Part shown: piece after piece, positions 1-8,327 of the stretch
Numbering within the stretch: position 1 is the stretch's first letter
How the letters are laid out: the number at the start of each line of letters is the position of its first letter
Assembly (NCBI RefSeq): GCF_014653155.1
Contig: NZ_BNAF01000016.1
Location: 1 to 64,000, forward strand
Reading direction: 5' to 3'
DNA length: 64,000 bases
From: Sphingobacterium griseoflavum
GTDB taxonomy: Bacteria; Bacteroidota; Bacteroidia; Sphingobacteriales; Sphingobacteriaceae
Notes under the pieces: model-generated
Seen by the model: only the letters and a program-made list of their open reading frames with translations
Database searches by the model: none
What the model was told of the DNA's origin: nothing
Program-made: the position numbers and the translations under genes

Positions 1-30
1 CCGTAACAGGTGGGAGAGTAGGTCGGTGCC
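1..30 (+). rRNA. rrf: 5S ribosomal RNA, 3' end only
   Basis: The first 30 bases match the conserved 3' end of a bacterial 5S rRNA (GTGGGAGAGTAGGTCGGTGCC-like ending) and are followed at once by an intrinsic terminator. The rest of the gene, and presumably the whole rRNA operon, lies to the left of the window. The exact last base is uncertain by one or two. Confidence 0.8.
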
Positions 31-42
31 TAATTTTAAACG

Positions 43-72
43 AAGCCCCTTCAGGAAACTGGAGGGGCTTTT
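43..72 (+). terminator. Intrinsic terminator of the rRNA operon
   Basis: AAGCCCCT at 43-50 pairs with AGGGGCTT at 63-70. The stem extends inward through TCAG/CTGG around a GAAA loop and is followed by TTTT. It sits 12 bases after the 5S end. Confidence 0.85.
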
Positions 73-600
73 GTGTTTTATGCGCCATCTAATTTCGCAT
101 TACCCAATACGCACTACTTTCGATTAACAAAACGGCCTTCAGGAAGCCTGCAATTCACTTTTTAGTATTTTCTAAGCTGTGCATGCTACGTAGCATTCGC
201 TTATCGGCAAACAAATACTTTCCTTTGATGGGCTTCAGAAACGCTCCTTCAGGTGTTTTCTTCCTGTTGTAGGACGTTTTGTTCTCTTCCGTGCCCGGTT
301 TTTCCGTATCGGAGAACAACAGAATCTGCTTGCGCAGCATCAGGTTTTGTTTGACTGATGTCTTAATTGCATCTTCATAGACTTCAGTTATTCATTTTTG
401 CATCAAATTGACAGCAGCGTGCTTCACGATCGGGAGAACGGACGGCTGCGCGCTGTTGGCGTTCTTCAGCATTCCTCAGGAAGGGAACAAAATGTTTGTG
501 ACAACCTGTTGTTTAGAGAGGATAGGTGTTTTTTTTAGTTAATTGAATTATCGGCTAAAGAATGCTACGTAGCATTCTTTAGCCGATCTTCGGCGGATCG
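73..600. other. Gene-poor stretch after the rRNA operon
   Basis: No recognisable gene. A 61-codon minus-strand reading frame (155-340) is the only sizeable one; it is Lys/Arg-rich, has no similarity I recognise and no convincing start signal. The stretch holds two copies of a 16-base sequence whose core is ATGCTACGTAGCAT, at 183-198 and 562-577. The second copy forms the centre of a 38-base perfect palindrome. Confidence 0.5.
550..587. repeat. Perfect 38-bp palindrome
   Basis: Two 19-base arms meet with no spacer: ATCGGCTAAAGAATGCTAC and its exact reverse complement. The central 14 bases, ATGCTACGTAGCAT, recur at 183-196 inside a shared 16-base sequence. It could act as a transcript hairpin, a dimeric-protein site or a recombination site. 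There is no T-run directly after it, so a plain intrinsic terminator is less likely. Confidence 0.85.
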
Positions 601-780
601 ACGTTGATGTTCAACAAGGTAACATTGATTTTTAAGTTGGTAACATTGATGTCCTACAGAGCCATACTGATTTTCTACAATGGAACACTGATGTTTGGTA
701 ACGAGACGTTGATGTCTCTTGACTACGTATTGACGGATGAGAATGTGATTTTGATATCCATGCTTGGATTGTTGAGATTG
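601..780 (+). repeat. 21-bp periodic degenerate tandem array, in frame with a short ORF
   Basis: The core NACNTTGATN recurs at an exact 21-base spacing. TGAT starts at 605, 626, 647, 668, 689, 710 and 752, and TGAC/TGAG appears at the phase positions 731 and 773. This gives nine units. Because 21 is divisible by three, the reading frame 607-795 (ATG at 607) stays open and encodes a heptad pattern of the type xTLM/Ixxx (VTLIFKL, VTLMSYR, AILIFYN, GTLMFGN, ETLMSLD and so on). I recognise no protein family. It may be a small hydrophobic repeat peptide, a decayed part of one, or a DNA-level array. The period is directly visible; expression is not shown. Confidence 0.7.
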
Positions 781-890
781 GGTTTAGCATTGTAAACAGG
801 CACTTTCTACGGGAGGAAGCGGTTGCGTCAAATGAAAAGGGGCTGTACAAGGTCAACCGCTTATGGATAATAATAGTTATCTTTGTGGCG

Positions 891-1838
891 ATGAGTACAT
901 TATTAGACAGCGGCGTCAAACCATATAATCACTATGGCGCTTATTTAAAGGAAAAGTATAAAGGGCAACGCGTATTTAAGGTTATAGTGGATGGCAACTT
1001 TACTTGTCCGAACCGAGATGGAAGTAAGGGCTTCGGAGGTTGTACATACTGCAACGTTGATTCCTTTACACCAGATACTGCACGCAAGATACCATCGATC
1101 CGTGAGCAGGTCGAGAGTGGTATTGAAAGAGCCCGGAAGTCCTACGCCGCTGAGAAATTTATCATCTATTTCCAGCCCAACACCAATACTTACGCGCCAA
1201 CCCATCTACTAAAGATGATGTATGATGAGGCATTGAGTATAGATCCTGATAATACATTGGGACTTTCGGTAGGTACTCGGCCGGATTGTTTGGATTTTGA
1301 AAAAATAGCGCTATTGGAATCGTATACTGATCGTTTAGATGTCGATCTGGAAATGGGCATGGAATCGATCCACAATGACACCTTGGAAAGAATAAATCGT
1401 GGCTGTTCGCATGACGAATTTCTTGCCGCCATGCGTATGCTGGAACATACCAAACTGGAACTTTGTGTACACACTATTTTTGGCTTTCCGTGGGAAAGCG
1501 AGGAAATGATGTTAGCCTATGCGGATGAGATCAATAAGCAGAAACAGATCAAGTTTGTCAAGTTACACCATCTGCACATCGTGGAAGGGTCTATTATGGG
1601 CGTAAAATATAAACGTGAGCCTTTTAAGCTCTTTACTATCGAGGAATACACCGACTTTTTAGCGAAGTTTATTCCGCTTCTGCGGCCAGATATTATTATC
1701 CAACGCATCTTCGGCATCGCCGATAGGGAACTGTTGATCGCCCCAAATTGGGGATATCCGAAGTCGAAGATTCAAACCCATATTGATAAAGGCCTAGAAA
1801 GTCGCGGCGTGAAGCAGGGAAGCCTGTATTTCGGATAG
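891..1838 (+). CDS. Radical SAM protein, TIGR01212/YhcC-like
   Basis: A 315-residue protein. Near the N-terminus it has the TIGR01212 signature: FTCPNRDG, then GGCTYC about 11 residues on, giving the cysteines for a 4Fe-4S cluster that cleaves S-adenosylmethionine. Further on it has GTRPDCL and the LELGMES-like stretch DLEMGMESIH typical of the radical SAM barrel. The substrate of this family is not settled; a link to RNA modification has been proposed for relatives. I chose the ATG at 891 (MSTLLDSG) over an in-frame GTG at 885. It stands alone, downstream of the repeat array and convergent with the MazG-like gene. Confidence 0.85.
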   Translation: MSTLLDSGVKPYNHYGAYLKEKYKGQRVFKVIVDGNFTCPNRDGSKGFGGCTYCNVDSFTPDTARKIPSIREQVESGIERARKSYAAEKFIIYFQPNTNTYAPTHLLKMMYDEALSIDPDNTLGLSVGTRPDCLDFEKIALLESYTDRLDVDLEMGMESIHNDTLERINRGCSHDEFLAAMRMLEHTKLELCVHTIFGFPWESEEMMLAYADEINKQKQIKFVKLHHLHIVEGSIMGVKYKREPFKLFTIEEYTDFLAKFIPLLRPDIIIQRIFGIADRELLIAPNWGYPKSKIQTHIDKGLESRGVKQGSLYFG

Positions 1839-1899
1839 CATAGAAAAAGGGATGCCCCCAAAATGGTACATCCCCCTTTCTTGCCGTATTCGATGTGTC

Positions 1900-2373
1900 C
1901 TACTTGGATCCTGCTAGGATATCACGTAAATTTGCTGGGGAGTAATTGATCGATTTCAGCGTTTTGTTGTCACCTTCTCGAAATACCAAAAATAGACCAT
2001 CCACTTCCTTGTAATAGGATTGTACACCCTTGGCTAGGTAATGCGCTTGGGTAGCTTGGGCCTCTTCTTCTGATTGGCATGCTTTGCTCATATTGGAGCG
2101 CTGAACTTCTTCGAATAGGCTATTGAATTTATCCTTGAGACCAAATTCCAAAACAGCTCCAGATAGTACATATTGGATATCACATAGCGCGTCGGCGATT
2201 TCTATCATATCCTGATTTTCTATCGCTTCCTGTAGTTCCTTTAACTCTTCTGCAATTAAAGCAACACGGAGATCACAGCGGGATTGCGATGGAATAGTTG
2301 GTTCCTCAAGTATAGGATGTTGAAATGTCTTGTGAAATTCAGCTACGGACGTTAATGTTTTCGGGTCTGTCAT
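1900..2373 (-). CDS. MazG-like / PRA-PH superfamily nucleoside triphosphate pyrophosphohydrolase
   Basis: A 157-residue, mostly alpha-helical protein. Residues about 30-75 contain the all-alpha NTP pyrophosphatase signature: LRVALIAEELKELQEA followed by EIADALCDIQYVL, an EExxE plus ExxD arrangement that binds magnesium. Members hydrolyse (d)NTPs or related nucleotides to monophosphates and pyrophosphate. The C-terminal 60 residues (from about AHYLAKGVQSYY) fit an extended form common in Bacteroidota and some phages. The substrate cannot be told from sequence. The ATG at 2373 has no competing start. It lies downstream of the pseudouridine synthase terminator on the opposite side of the T-run. 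Confidence 0.75.
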   Translation of the reverse strand: MTDPKTLTSVAEFHKTFQHPILEEPTIPSQSRCDLRVALIAEELKELQEAIENQDMIEIADALCDIQYVLSGAVLEFGLKDKFNSLFEEVQRSNMSKACQSEEEAQATQAHYLAKGVQSYYKEVDGLFLVFREGDNKTLKSINYSPANLRDILAGSK

Positions 2374-2414
2374 GTTTCTTATTTTTTTGTTAAAAATACA
2401 AAAAGTTAAGGCAA

Positions 2415-2441
2415 GAAAAAAGGCACTCGTTGGAGTGCCTT
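2415..2441 (-). terminator. Intrinsic terminator of the pseudouridine synthase gene
   Basis: AAGGCACTC (2420-2428) pairs with GAGTGCCTT (2433-2441) around a four-base loop. Read on the minus strand, a run of T residues follows, immediately after the stop codon of the gene at 2445. Confidence 0.85.
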
Positions 2442-2444
2442 CGG

Positions 2445-3818
2445 TTACTTTATCAAATGTTTTAGTTGAATAAGCTCACGTTCTTCCAGATATCTCCAGC
2501 GGCCGCGTGTCAAATCTTTTTTGGTAAGATTCGCATAAACTACGCGGTCTAGCTTCACCACTTCATAGCCCAAAGATTCAAATATACGCCTAACGACCCT
2601 GTTTTTCCCAGAGTGTATCTGTATGCCGATCTCCCGTTTGCTAGCCCCCATTACATAGCTCAGGTCATCAGGTTTAATTAAACCATCTTCCAGTTGAATA
2701 CCAAATTGGATCTTGTTGAAGTCGCCTTGCGTAAGGTTCTTGTTCAGTTCCACATTGTATATTTTGCTGACGTTATTGCGTGGATGGGAAAGCTTCTCAG
2801 CAAGATTACCATCATTTGTCAATAACAATAATCCTGTCGTGTTTCGGTCAAGGCGTCCGACAGGGTAGATTCTTTCCTTTGTCGCTTTGGAAACCAGATG
2901 CATCACTGTACGACGTTCTTGCGGATCGTCTGTGGTCGTGATATAGTCTTTGGGTTTGTTCAGCAGGACGTAAACCATCTTTTCGCGTTTCAGACGCTCG
3001 TTATTGTATCGTATTTCGTCTGTAGCAGGATCTACCTTGGTACCCAATTCTGTGACGACGACACCATTAACGGAAACTACACCAGATTCAATAAGTTCGT
3101 CTGCTTTACGGCGTGAACAGATTCCTGCATTGGAAATATATCGATTTAAACGGATCAATCCATCGTCTTTTGGCTCTGCCGTTGCGATCTTCTTTCTTGG
3201 ATGAAAAGTTTTTATGCCACTTTCGTTTTCATCAAATCGGTTTTTATAGGGGCGATCTGATTTTTCGAATCGTTTGTTGCTGTCGTATGGCTTGCGTTCG
3301 CGATCATCTCTGCCCGCAGAACGGCCTGTGCTGCTCCGTTGATCGGAGTCGCGTCTATCATTTTTCTCGAATTTATTATACGGACGATCATTATCTCTAC
3401 GCTCACCCTTGTCAAACTTGTTGAAAGAGCGATTGCCATCCCGTTTGTCATTTCTGTCAAATTTGTTAAAGCTGCGATCGCCATCTTTACGTTCGCCTTT
3501 ATCAAATTTGTTAAAAGGGCGGTCACTGTCCTTTCTTTCACGCTTGTCGAATTTGTTGAAGGGACGATCGTTATCTCTTCTTTCTCCTTTTTCGAACTTG
3601 TTGTATGGACGATCGGTGTCGTTCTTTTCGCGTTTGTCAAATTTACCAAATGGCTTGTCGGACGGTTTCCTTGCTGAGCGGTCAGCACTAGATTTACCGA
3701 AGCTACTTTTTGACGATGATTGTTGCGAACGACCACTCTTGGACCCGAAGCTGTCGGAGCTGCTTCTACCTTTTTTGGAGTTGTCATCACGACTGTTCCT
3801 ATTATTGCTGAATGGCAT
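2445..3818 (-). CDS. rluB: 23S rRNA pseudouridine synthase, RluB/RsuA family, with long repetitive charged tail
   Basis: A 457-residue protein. Residues about 221-270 form an S4 RNA-binding domain (LIRLNRYISNAGICSRRKAD). The catalytic domain follows with YPVGRLDRNTTGLLLLTNDG; Asp324 in GRLD is the expected catalytic residue, and SGKNRVVRR near 403 is also typical. It isomerises a uridine in rRNA. The first 220 residues are disordered, very rich in Arg, Lys, Asp, Ser and Gly. They hold seven 15-residue repeats (DRPFNKFDKGERKDS type) at residues 54-158. Such tails are known on Bacteroidota RNA-binding proteins, but this repeat is unusually regular. RluB versus RluE/RsuA is not resolved by sequence alone. 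Confidence 0.88.
   Translation of the reverse strand: MPFSNNRNSRDDNSKKGRSSSDSFGSKSGRSQQSSSKSSFGKSSADRSARKPSDKPFGKFDKREKNDTDRPYNKFEKGERRDNDRPFNKFDKRERKDSDRPFNKFDKGERKDGDRSFNKFDRNDKRDGNRSFNKFDKGERRDNDRPYNKFEKNDRRDSDQRSSTGRSAGRDDRERKPYDSNKRFEKSDRPYKNRFDENESGIKTFHPRKKIATAEPKDDGLIRLNRYISNAGICSRRKADELIESGVVSVNGVVVTELGTKVDPATDEIRYNNERLKREKMVYVLLNKPKDYITTTDDPQERRTVMHLVSKATKERIYPVGRLDRNTTGLLLLTNDGNLAEKLSHPRNNVSKIYNVELNKNLTQGDFNKIQFGIQLEDGLIKPDDLSYVMGASKREIGIQIHSGKNRVVRRIFESLGYEVVKLDRVVYANLTKKDLTRGRWRYLEERELIQLKHLIK
3345..3659 (-). repeat. Seven tandem 45-bp coding repeats in the pseudouridine synthase gene
   Basis: These encode residues 54-158. Units start at D54, D69, D84, D99, D114, N129 and D144, each of 15 residues with the core FNKFDKxER/D. 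Variation falls mainly at third bases and at charge-conserving positions, so the array has been kept in frame. The regularity also keeps the complementary strand open, which produces spurious reading frames there. Confidence 0.9.
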
Positions 3819-4079
3819 ATTTTTTTAGAATTAGGTTACAAAGGTAGTATTTTAATTGGAATACTGAAAAAAAAATGTAGAGCAGTCATTTCCAGTTGCA
3901 GGAGGTGTCAGCGGCTTTTTTAAACACGAAGGTCCATGCGGCTGGCTTTGGAAGTTTGGATCGTATAGAAAAGGTTTGTATATTTGTCGGCTGAAAATTG
4001 GACCAAGCTATTTTTGATCGATTCGGTGTTTCTTAACGAAGAAATTCCATATCGTGGATAGGTAGCAGTAAGGGATTGA

Positions 4080-4886
4080 ATGATTAAAAAAAAGGTACTA
4101 TGTTCTTCTATAGTTTTATCAGTGATGTTGCTGTCGAAACTATATACAAATGCAAACGCTTCATCTAAGAGAGACCCGATCAAGAAGGCTCTCCTAGAAC
4201 AAGTAGAGAAAAAGAAAAAGGCGATCGCGATGTCGCCGGAAAAACAGAAGGAAGCTTACTACAGCTCTATTCGATTTGCCAACAAGCGTCTGCCACTACA
4301 TAAACATACGGTGGAGACCAAATTTGAAAGGTATCTAGCAACCTTTTCCTATCGCAAGCAACAATCCTACGCGCTGCATGCGAAAGCCGCAAAACATCTT
4401 CCGAAGATCGCAACCATCTTAAAATCTTACGGCATCCCTGAGGATTTTAAATACATCCCACTTATAGAAAGTGACATGAATCCGCAAATAACTTCCCATC
4501 GCGGGGCAGGTGGATATTGGCAGTTTATGCCCGCTACCGCTCGATTGTATGGCTTGAAGGTTGGAGCAGGACTCGACGAGCGTAAAGATCTCGTGAAATC
4601 GACACACGCCGCGGCACGTTACCTAAAAAGCCTATATGGCGAGTTTAACGATTGGACCTTGGTTGCCGCAGCGTATAATATCGGTGGAGGTAGCCTCAAA
4701 GCAGCGATCCGTCGACAGGGCACCAGCGATTATTACAAATTGCGGTTAAACCAAGAAACGGGCTCGTATGTCTACAAATTGGCTTCCATGAAACAGGTTA
4801 TCGAAAATCCGAATAAGCATGGCTATAAGCGTTATGCCAAACTGGATGATAAATACCAAAATATAAACGAACAGAACCTCCTGTAA
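4080..4886 (+). CDS. Secreted lytic transglycosylase (SLT domain, MltD-like)
   Basis: A 268-residue protein with an N-terminal signal sequence (hydrophobic residues about 9-25). The SLT domain covers about residues 100-250. PLIESDMNPQ carries the catalytic glutamate (Glu130), followed by GGYWQFMPATARLYGL and the AAYNIGGG motif near 200. Such enzymes cut peptidoglycan between MurNAc and GlcNAc with formation of 1,6-anhydroMurNAc in the periplasm. No LysM repeats are present, so it is shorter than E. coli MltD. It is a single-gene unit closed by a strong terminator. Confidence 0.88.
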   Translation: MIKKKVLCSSIVLSVMLLSKLYTNANASSKRDPIKKALLEQVEKKKKAIAMSPEKQKEAYYSSIRFANKRLPLHKHTVETKFERYLATFSYRKQQSYALHAKAAKHLPKIATILKSYGIPEDFKYIPLIESDMNPQITSHRGAGGYWQFMPATARLYGLKVGAGLDERKDLVKSTHAAARYLKSLYGEFNDWTLVAAAYNIGGGSLKAAIRRQGTSDYYKLRLNQETGSYVYKLASMKQVIENPNKHGYKRYAKLDDKYQNINEQNLL

Positions 4887-4902
4887 AAGCAGGATATCTA
4901 TA

Positions 4903-4930
4903 AAAAAAAGCCCTCCCGAGGGCTTTTTTT
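4903..4930 (+). terminator. Intrinsic terminator after the lytic transglycosylase
   Basis: AAAAAAAGCCCTC and GAGGGCTTTTTTT form a hairpin with a tight loop and a T-run, 16 bases after the stop codon. Confidence 0.88.
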
Positions 4931-4970
4931 ATGCCTTCACTTAATTTAAAAACGTTATAAATAGCCGTTT

Positions 4971-4984
4971 TTGATAGTGATAAA
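4971..4984 (+). promoter_or_regulatory. Candidate FNR/CRP-type operator upstream of the cbb3 operon
   Basis: TTGATAGTGATAAA matches the FNR consensus TTGAT-N4-ATCAA at all but one position. It lies 81 bases upstream of ccoNO. A TACTTTTA element at 5035-5042 is one mismatch from the Bacteroidota -7 box TAnnTTTG and would place the operator near -70. Oxygen-limited induction by an FNR-family regulator is the known pattern for cbb3 operons; here it is inferred. No fnr gene is in the window. Confidence 0.55.
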
Positions 4985-5065
4985 ACTCATTTTTTTCTTG
5001 GGTGTCTATCATTAGAATGTCATGTTAAACGCTCTACTTTTACCGCAGAAAACAATAATAAAAGT

Positions 5066-7204
5066 ATGCAGTTAGAGCGTTTTAATTATGACAATAGGAT
5101 TGTGCGCGACTTTGGGGTAGCCACAATTATATGGGGCTTGGTCGGTATGTCCATCGGCTTGTTGGTGGCCTGTCAATTGATATGGCCAGAGATGAATTTC
5201 CTTACGCAATACACGACCTTTGGACGGGTGCGTCCCGTGCATACGAATGCCGTTATTTTCGCCTTTGTGGGGAATGGTATTTTTATGGGCGTGTATTACT
5301 CTTTACAGCGTGTGCTAAAAGCACGAATGTTTAGCGACGTGCTGAGTAAGGTCCATTTTTGGGGCTGGCAACTGGTTATCGTTGCTTCAGCAATTACATT
5401 GCCCTTAGGCTTAACCTCCTCGCATGAATACGCAGAAATGGAGTGGCCGATCGACATTGCGATCGCTGTGATCTGGGTAGTATTTGGAATTAATATGTTT
5501 GGTACTATTATCAAGCGTCGTGAGCGGCATATGTACGTGGCCGTATGGTTTTATATTGCAACCTTCGTGACGGTAGCTGTCCTCCACATTGTCAACTCTA
5601 TACAGCTTCCTGTAAGCATGTGGAAGAGTTTTTATGTGTATGCCGGCGTACAGGATGCTTTGGTGCAGTGGTGGTACGGTCACAACGCTGTCGCTTTTTT
5701 CTTGACCACGCCCTATTTGGGGATGATGTATTACTTCCTGCCCAAGATGGCTAACCGTCCGGTGTATTCCTACAAGCTCAGTATTCTGCACTTTTGGTCT
5801 TTAATCTTTATCTACATATGGGCGGGGCCCCACCACTTGTTATATACGTCATTGCCTTCATGGGTTCAATCTTTAGGTGTGGTGTTTTCCATCATGTTGA
5901 TCGCACCGAGCTGGGGTGGTATGATTAACGGCTTGCTGACACTGCGTGGCGCGTGGGATAAGGTACGGACGGAGCCGATGCTCAAATTTATGGTGGTAGC
6001 GCTTACCAGTTACGGGATGGCTACGTTTGAGGGACCAATGTTGTCATTGAAACAGGTGAATGCCATTGCCCATTTTACCGACTGGATTGTGGCGCACGTA
6101 CACGTTGGCGCTTTGGGTTGGAATGGTTTTATGACCTTTGCCATATTATACTACCTTATTCCGCGTGTATACAAAACGACATTGTACTCCAAGAAGCTGG
6201 CCAATGTACACTTCTGGATAGGTACTTTGGGTATCCTGTTCTACGCCATCCCGATGTATTGGGCCGCGGTGGTGCAGGGCTTGATGTGGAAGGAATTTAC
6301 GCCAGAGGGTGTGCTGAAATATCCCAACTTTTTGGCCACGACGTTGGAGATTATCCCGATGCACATGATGCGGGCCGTTGGTGGTGCCTTGTATTTAAGT
6401 GGCGCGATCATCATGACGTATAATTTGGTGAAAACTATCAAACAGGGCAGGCTGTTGGCTGATGAAGCTGCTGAGGCACCAGCCTTACTTCCTTTGATAA
6501 CCATCGAGCATGCCCCGCATAGGCGATTGGAACGCAAACCTGTGCTTTTCATGGTGCTCGCGTTGATCGCTATCCTGATAGGTGGGATTGTCGAAATGAT
6601 ACCCACGTTCACGGTGAGCAGCAACGTGCCCACTATTGCTTCGGTGAAGCCCTACACCGCACTGGAACTGCAAGGGCGGGATCTGTACCTTCGTGAAGGC
6701 TGTGTAAACTGCCATTCACAGACCGTGCGCCCCTTCCGATCAGAGACCTCTCGTTATGGCGAATACAGTAAAGCTGGTGAATTCGTATACGATAGGCCAT
6801 TCCTATGGGGGTCTAAACGTACAGGGCCTGACTTGCACCGTGTGGGCGGAAAGTATCCGCACAAATGGCATTTCGACCACTTGCTTGACCCCACGATCAC
6901 TTCTCCAGGAAGTATTATGCCCGCTTATCCTTGGCTCATAGACCAACAGCTGGATAATACACTCTTGCAGGCAAAAATGCGCGCAATGCGCACCTTGGGC
7001 GTTCCTTATAGTACGCAGGAGATTGATCAGGCACTCGTCGATTTGGAGCAGCAAGCAGCAGCAATCAGCAAGGATTTAGCGGCTAATCAGGTTGAGGTGC
7101 GCCCTGATCGTGAAATTGTGGCAATGATAGCCTACCTGCAACGCTTAGGAACCGATATAAAAGCTGTAGCGAAAGAAGAAGCCACGGCGAACGCAAACCA
7201 ATAA
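5066..7204 (+). CDS. ccoNO: cbb3-type cytochrome c oxidase, fused subunits I and II
   Basis: A 712-residue inner-membrane protein. Residues 1 to about 470 are CcoN, the multi-helix catalytic subunit. Candidate heme and CuB ligands are visible as His59 (VHTNAV), His206 (WWYGHN), His256-257 (GPHH) and His344/346 (AHVHVG). After a helix near 490-510 comes the CcoO part, a monoheme cytochrome c domain with C546-V-N-C549-H550 and SQTVRPF. The enzyme reduces O2 to water with high affinity and pumps protons. N-O fusion is the normal state in many Bacteroidota. First gene of the operon, 15 bases ahead of ccoQ. Confidence 0.96.
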   Translation: MQLERFNYDNRIVRDFGVATIIWGLVGMSIGLLVACQLIWPEMNFLTQYTTFGRVRPVHTNAVIFAFVGNGIFMGVYYSLQRVLKARMFSDVLSKVHFWGWQLVIVASAITLPLGLTSSHEYAEMEWPIDIAIAVIWVVFGINMFGTIIKRRERHMYVAVWFYIATFVTVAVLHIVNSIQLPVSMWKSFYVYAGVQDALVQWWYGHNAVAFFLTTPYLGMMYYFLPKMANRPVYSYKLSILHFWSLIFIYIWAGPHHLLYTSLPSWVQSLGVVFSIMLIAPSWGGMINGLLTLRGAWDKVRTEPMLKFMVVALTSYGMATFEGPMLSLKQVNAIAHFTDWIVAHVHVGALGWNGFMTFAILYYLIPRVYKTTLYSKKLANVHFWIGTLGILFYAIPMYWAAVVQGLMWKEFTPEGVLKYPNFLATTLEIIPMHMMRAVGGALYLSGAIIMTYNLVKTIKQGRLLADEAAEAPALLPLITIEHAPHRRLERKPVLFMVLALIAILIGGIVEMIPTFTVSSNVPTIASVKPYTALELQGRDLYLREGCVNCHSQTVRPFRSETSRYGEYSKAGEFVYDRPFLWGSKRTGPDLHRVGGKYPHKWHFDHLLDPTITSPGSIMPAYPWLIDQQLDNTLLQAKMRAMRTLGVPYSTQEIDQALVDLEQQAAAISKDLAANQVEVRPDREIVAMIAYLQRLGTDIKAVAKEEATANANQ

Positions 7205-7219
7205 TACAAAGGAGTAACT

Positions 7220-7411
7220 ATGTTCAAGCAAATAACAAACCTACATGGTGATGAGATTTACCTCATCACTTCCTTATGGATTTTTCTGGTCTTTTTTATC
7301 CTAGTGGCCTGTATGCTCGTATGGATGAAAAAGGAACATGTGCATTACATGAGCGATATTCCGTTTGATGATGCGGAAGAAAAAAATGAGGAACCACTGA
7401 AAAGAAATTGA
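7220..7411 (+). CDS. ccoQ: cbb3 oxidase small subunit, CcoQ-like
   Basis: A 63-residue protein with one transmembrane helix (about residues 16-35) and a charged, acidic C-terminal tail, in the position of CcoQ between ccoNO and ccoP. The sequence itself is weakly conserved, so the assignment rests on size, topology and position. A clear ribosome-binding sequence, AAAGGAG, lies 6 bases before the ATG. CcoQ stabilises the oxidase complex in other bacteria. Confidence 0.75.
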   Translation: MFKQITNLHGDEIYLITSLWIFLVFFILVACMLVWMKKEHVHYMSDIPFDDAEEKNEEPLKRN

Positions 7412-7415
7412 AATT

Positions 7416-8285
7416 ATGAATACAGTATTATTAGCCATAGATAGCACGGCCAAGGCCGCCGAGTGGTATATGGGATCAGGGAACATATACAACGATGTGC
7501 TTATTATCGCACTTATTGTGGTTATGTTAGTGCTGCTCTCCTCATCTATTGTCGTACACCGGGCTTTTAAGGCTATTATAAAGCTTACCATGCCCCAGCT
7601 GGCGGCTGAAGAGGAAGCCAAGCGCGCCAAGAAAACAGATTGGCAGGCTGTTTGGAATCGGCTATTGAGCTTGCGCCCCTTGGCAGAGGAGAAAGATTTG
7701 GAAATCGATCATGCGTATGACGGGATTAAGGAGCTGGACAATCCTATTCCGGCATGGTTTAATGCGCTGTTCTACTCGACGATGACTTTTGGCCTGGTGT
7801 ATTTGATGGTTTACCATGTGTTTGGATGGGGATTGAACCAAGAGCAGGAGTATAACAGAGAAGTGGTTTTGGCAGAGAAGGCCAAGCAGGAATATCTAGC
7901 GCAGGCAGCCAATCTGATCGATGAGACATCCATTACCGTGGATGAAAGCGGCGCTATGGCGGCGTCCGGAAAGGCGATCTTTATGGCTAACTGTGTTGCA
8001 TGCCACGGAAATGCCGGAGAAGGGGGGATAGGCCCTAATTTAACGGATGAATATTGGCTGCATGGAGCGGATATTAAGGATATTTTCAAAGTCGTCAAAT
8101 ATGGCGTTGCTGCAAAAGGGATGGTCCCTTGGGAGCAAACCCTTACGCCAGCACAGATTGCTGAGGTAAGCAATTATATATACTCCTTGCGTGGCACCAA
8201 CCCACCCAACGCCAAAGAGCCTCAAGGGGAAAAGGTCTTTTCAGACGAAACGGCTGTCGCGGACAACGTTGCAGGGGCAGAATAG
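7416..8285 (+). CDS. ccoP: cbb3 oxidase subunit III, CcoP, with a single heme-binding motif
   Basis: A 289-residue protein. It has a hydrophobic helix near 22-45, a second helix around 110-130 (FYSTMTFGLVYLMVYHVFGW), and a cytochrome c domain with C193-V-A-C196-H197 followed by GIGPNLTDEYWLHG. Proteobacterial CcoP carries two CxxCH motifs; only one is present here. The subunit receives electrons from a soluble or membrane cytochrome c and hands them to CcoO. It starts 4 bases after ccoQ ends. Confidence 0.93.
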   Translation: MNTVLLAIDSTAKAAEWYMGSGNIYNDVLIIALIVVMLVLLSSSIVVHRAFKAIIKLTMPQLAAEEEAKRAKKTDWQAVWNRLLSLRPLAEEKDLEIDHAYDGIKELDNPIPAWFNALFYSTMTFGLVYLMVYHVFGWGLNQEQEYNREVVLAEKAKQEYLAQAANLIDETSITVDESGAMAASGKAIFMANCVACHGNAGEGGIGPNLTDEYWLHGADIKDIFKVVKYGVAAKGMVPWEQTLTPAQIAEVSNYIYSLRGTNPPNAKEPQGEKVFSDETAVADNVAGAE

Positions 8286-8327
8286 TACAGTCAAACACCG
8301 AACACAGGGACGGAGGTTCCAGAACTA

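Noticed and set aside
155..340. 61-codon minus-strand open frame after the rRNA operon
   Set aside because: No recognisable similarity, no start signal, and it runs through the repeated palindromic core; most likely a chance frame.
632..919. 95-codon minus-strand frame opposite the 21-bp array
   Set aside because: A consequence of the array keeping stop codons out in a phased way; it overlaps the start of the radical SAM gene and has no features.
3339..3828. Plus-strand frames opposite the pseudouridine synthase repeats
   Set aside because: The 45-bp repeat keeps both strands open; the peptides are low-complexity mirror images of the true coding repeat.
3920..4183. 87-codon minus-strand frame overlapping the lytic transglycosylase start
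   Set aside because: It overlaps the signal peptide of a clear gene and shows no family features.
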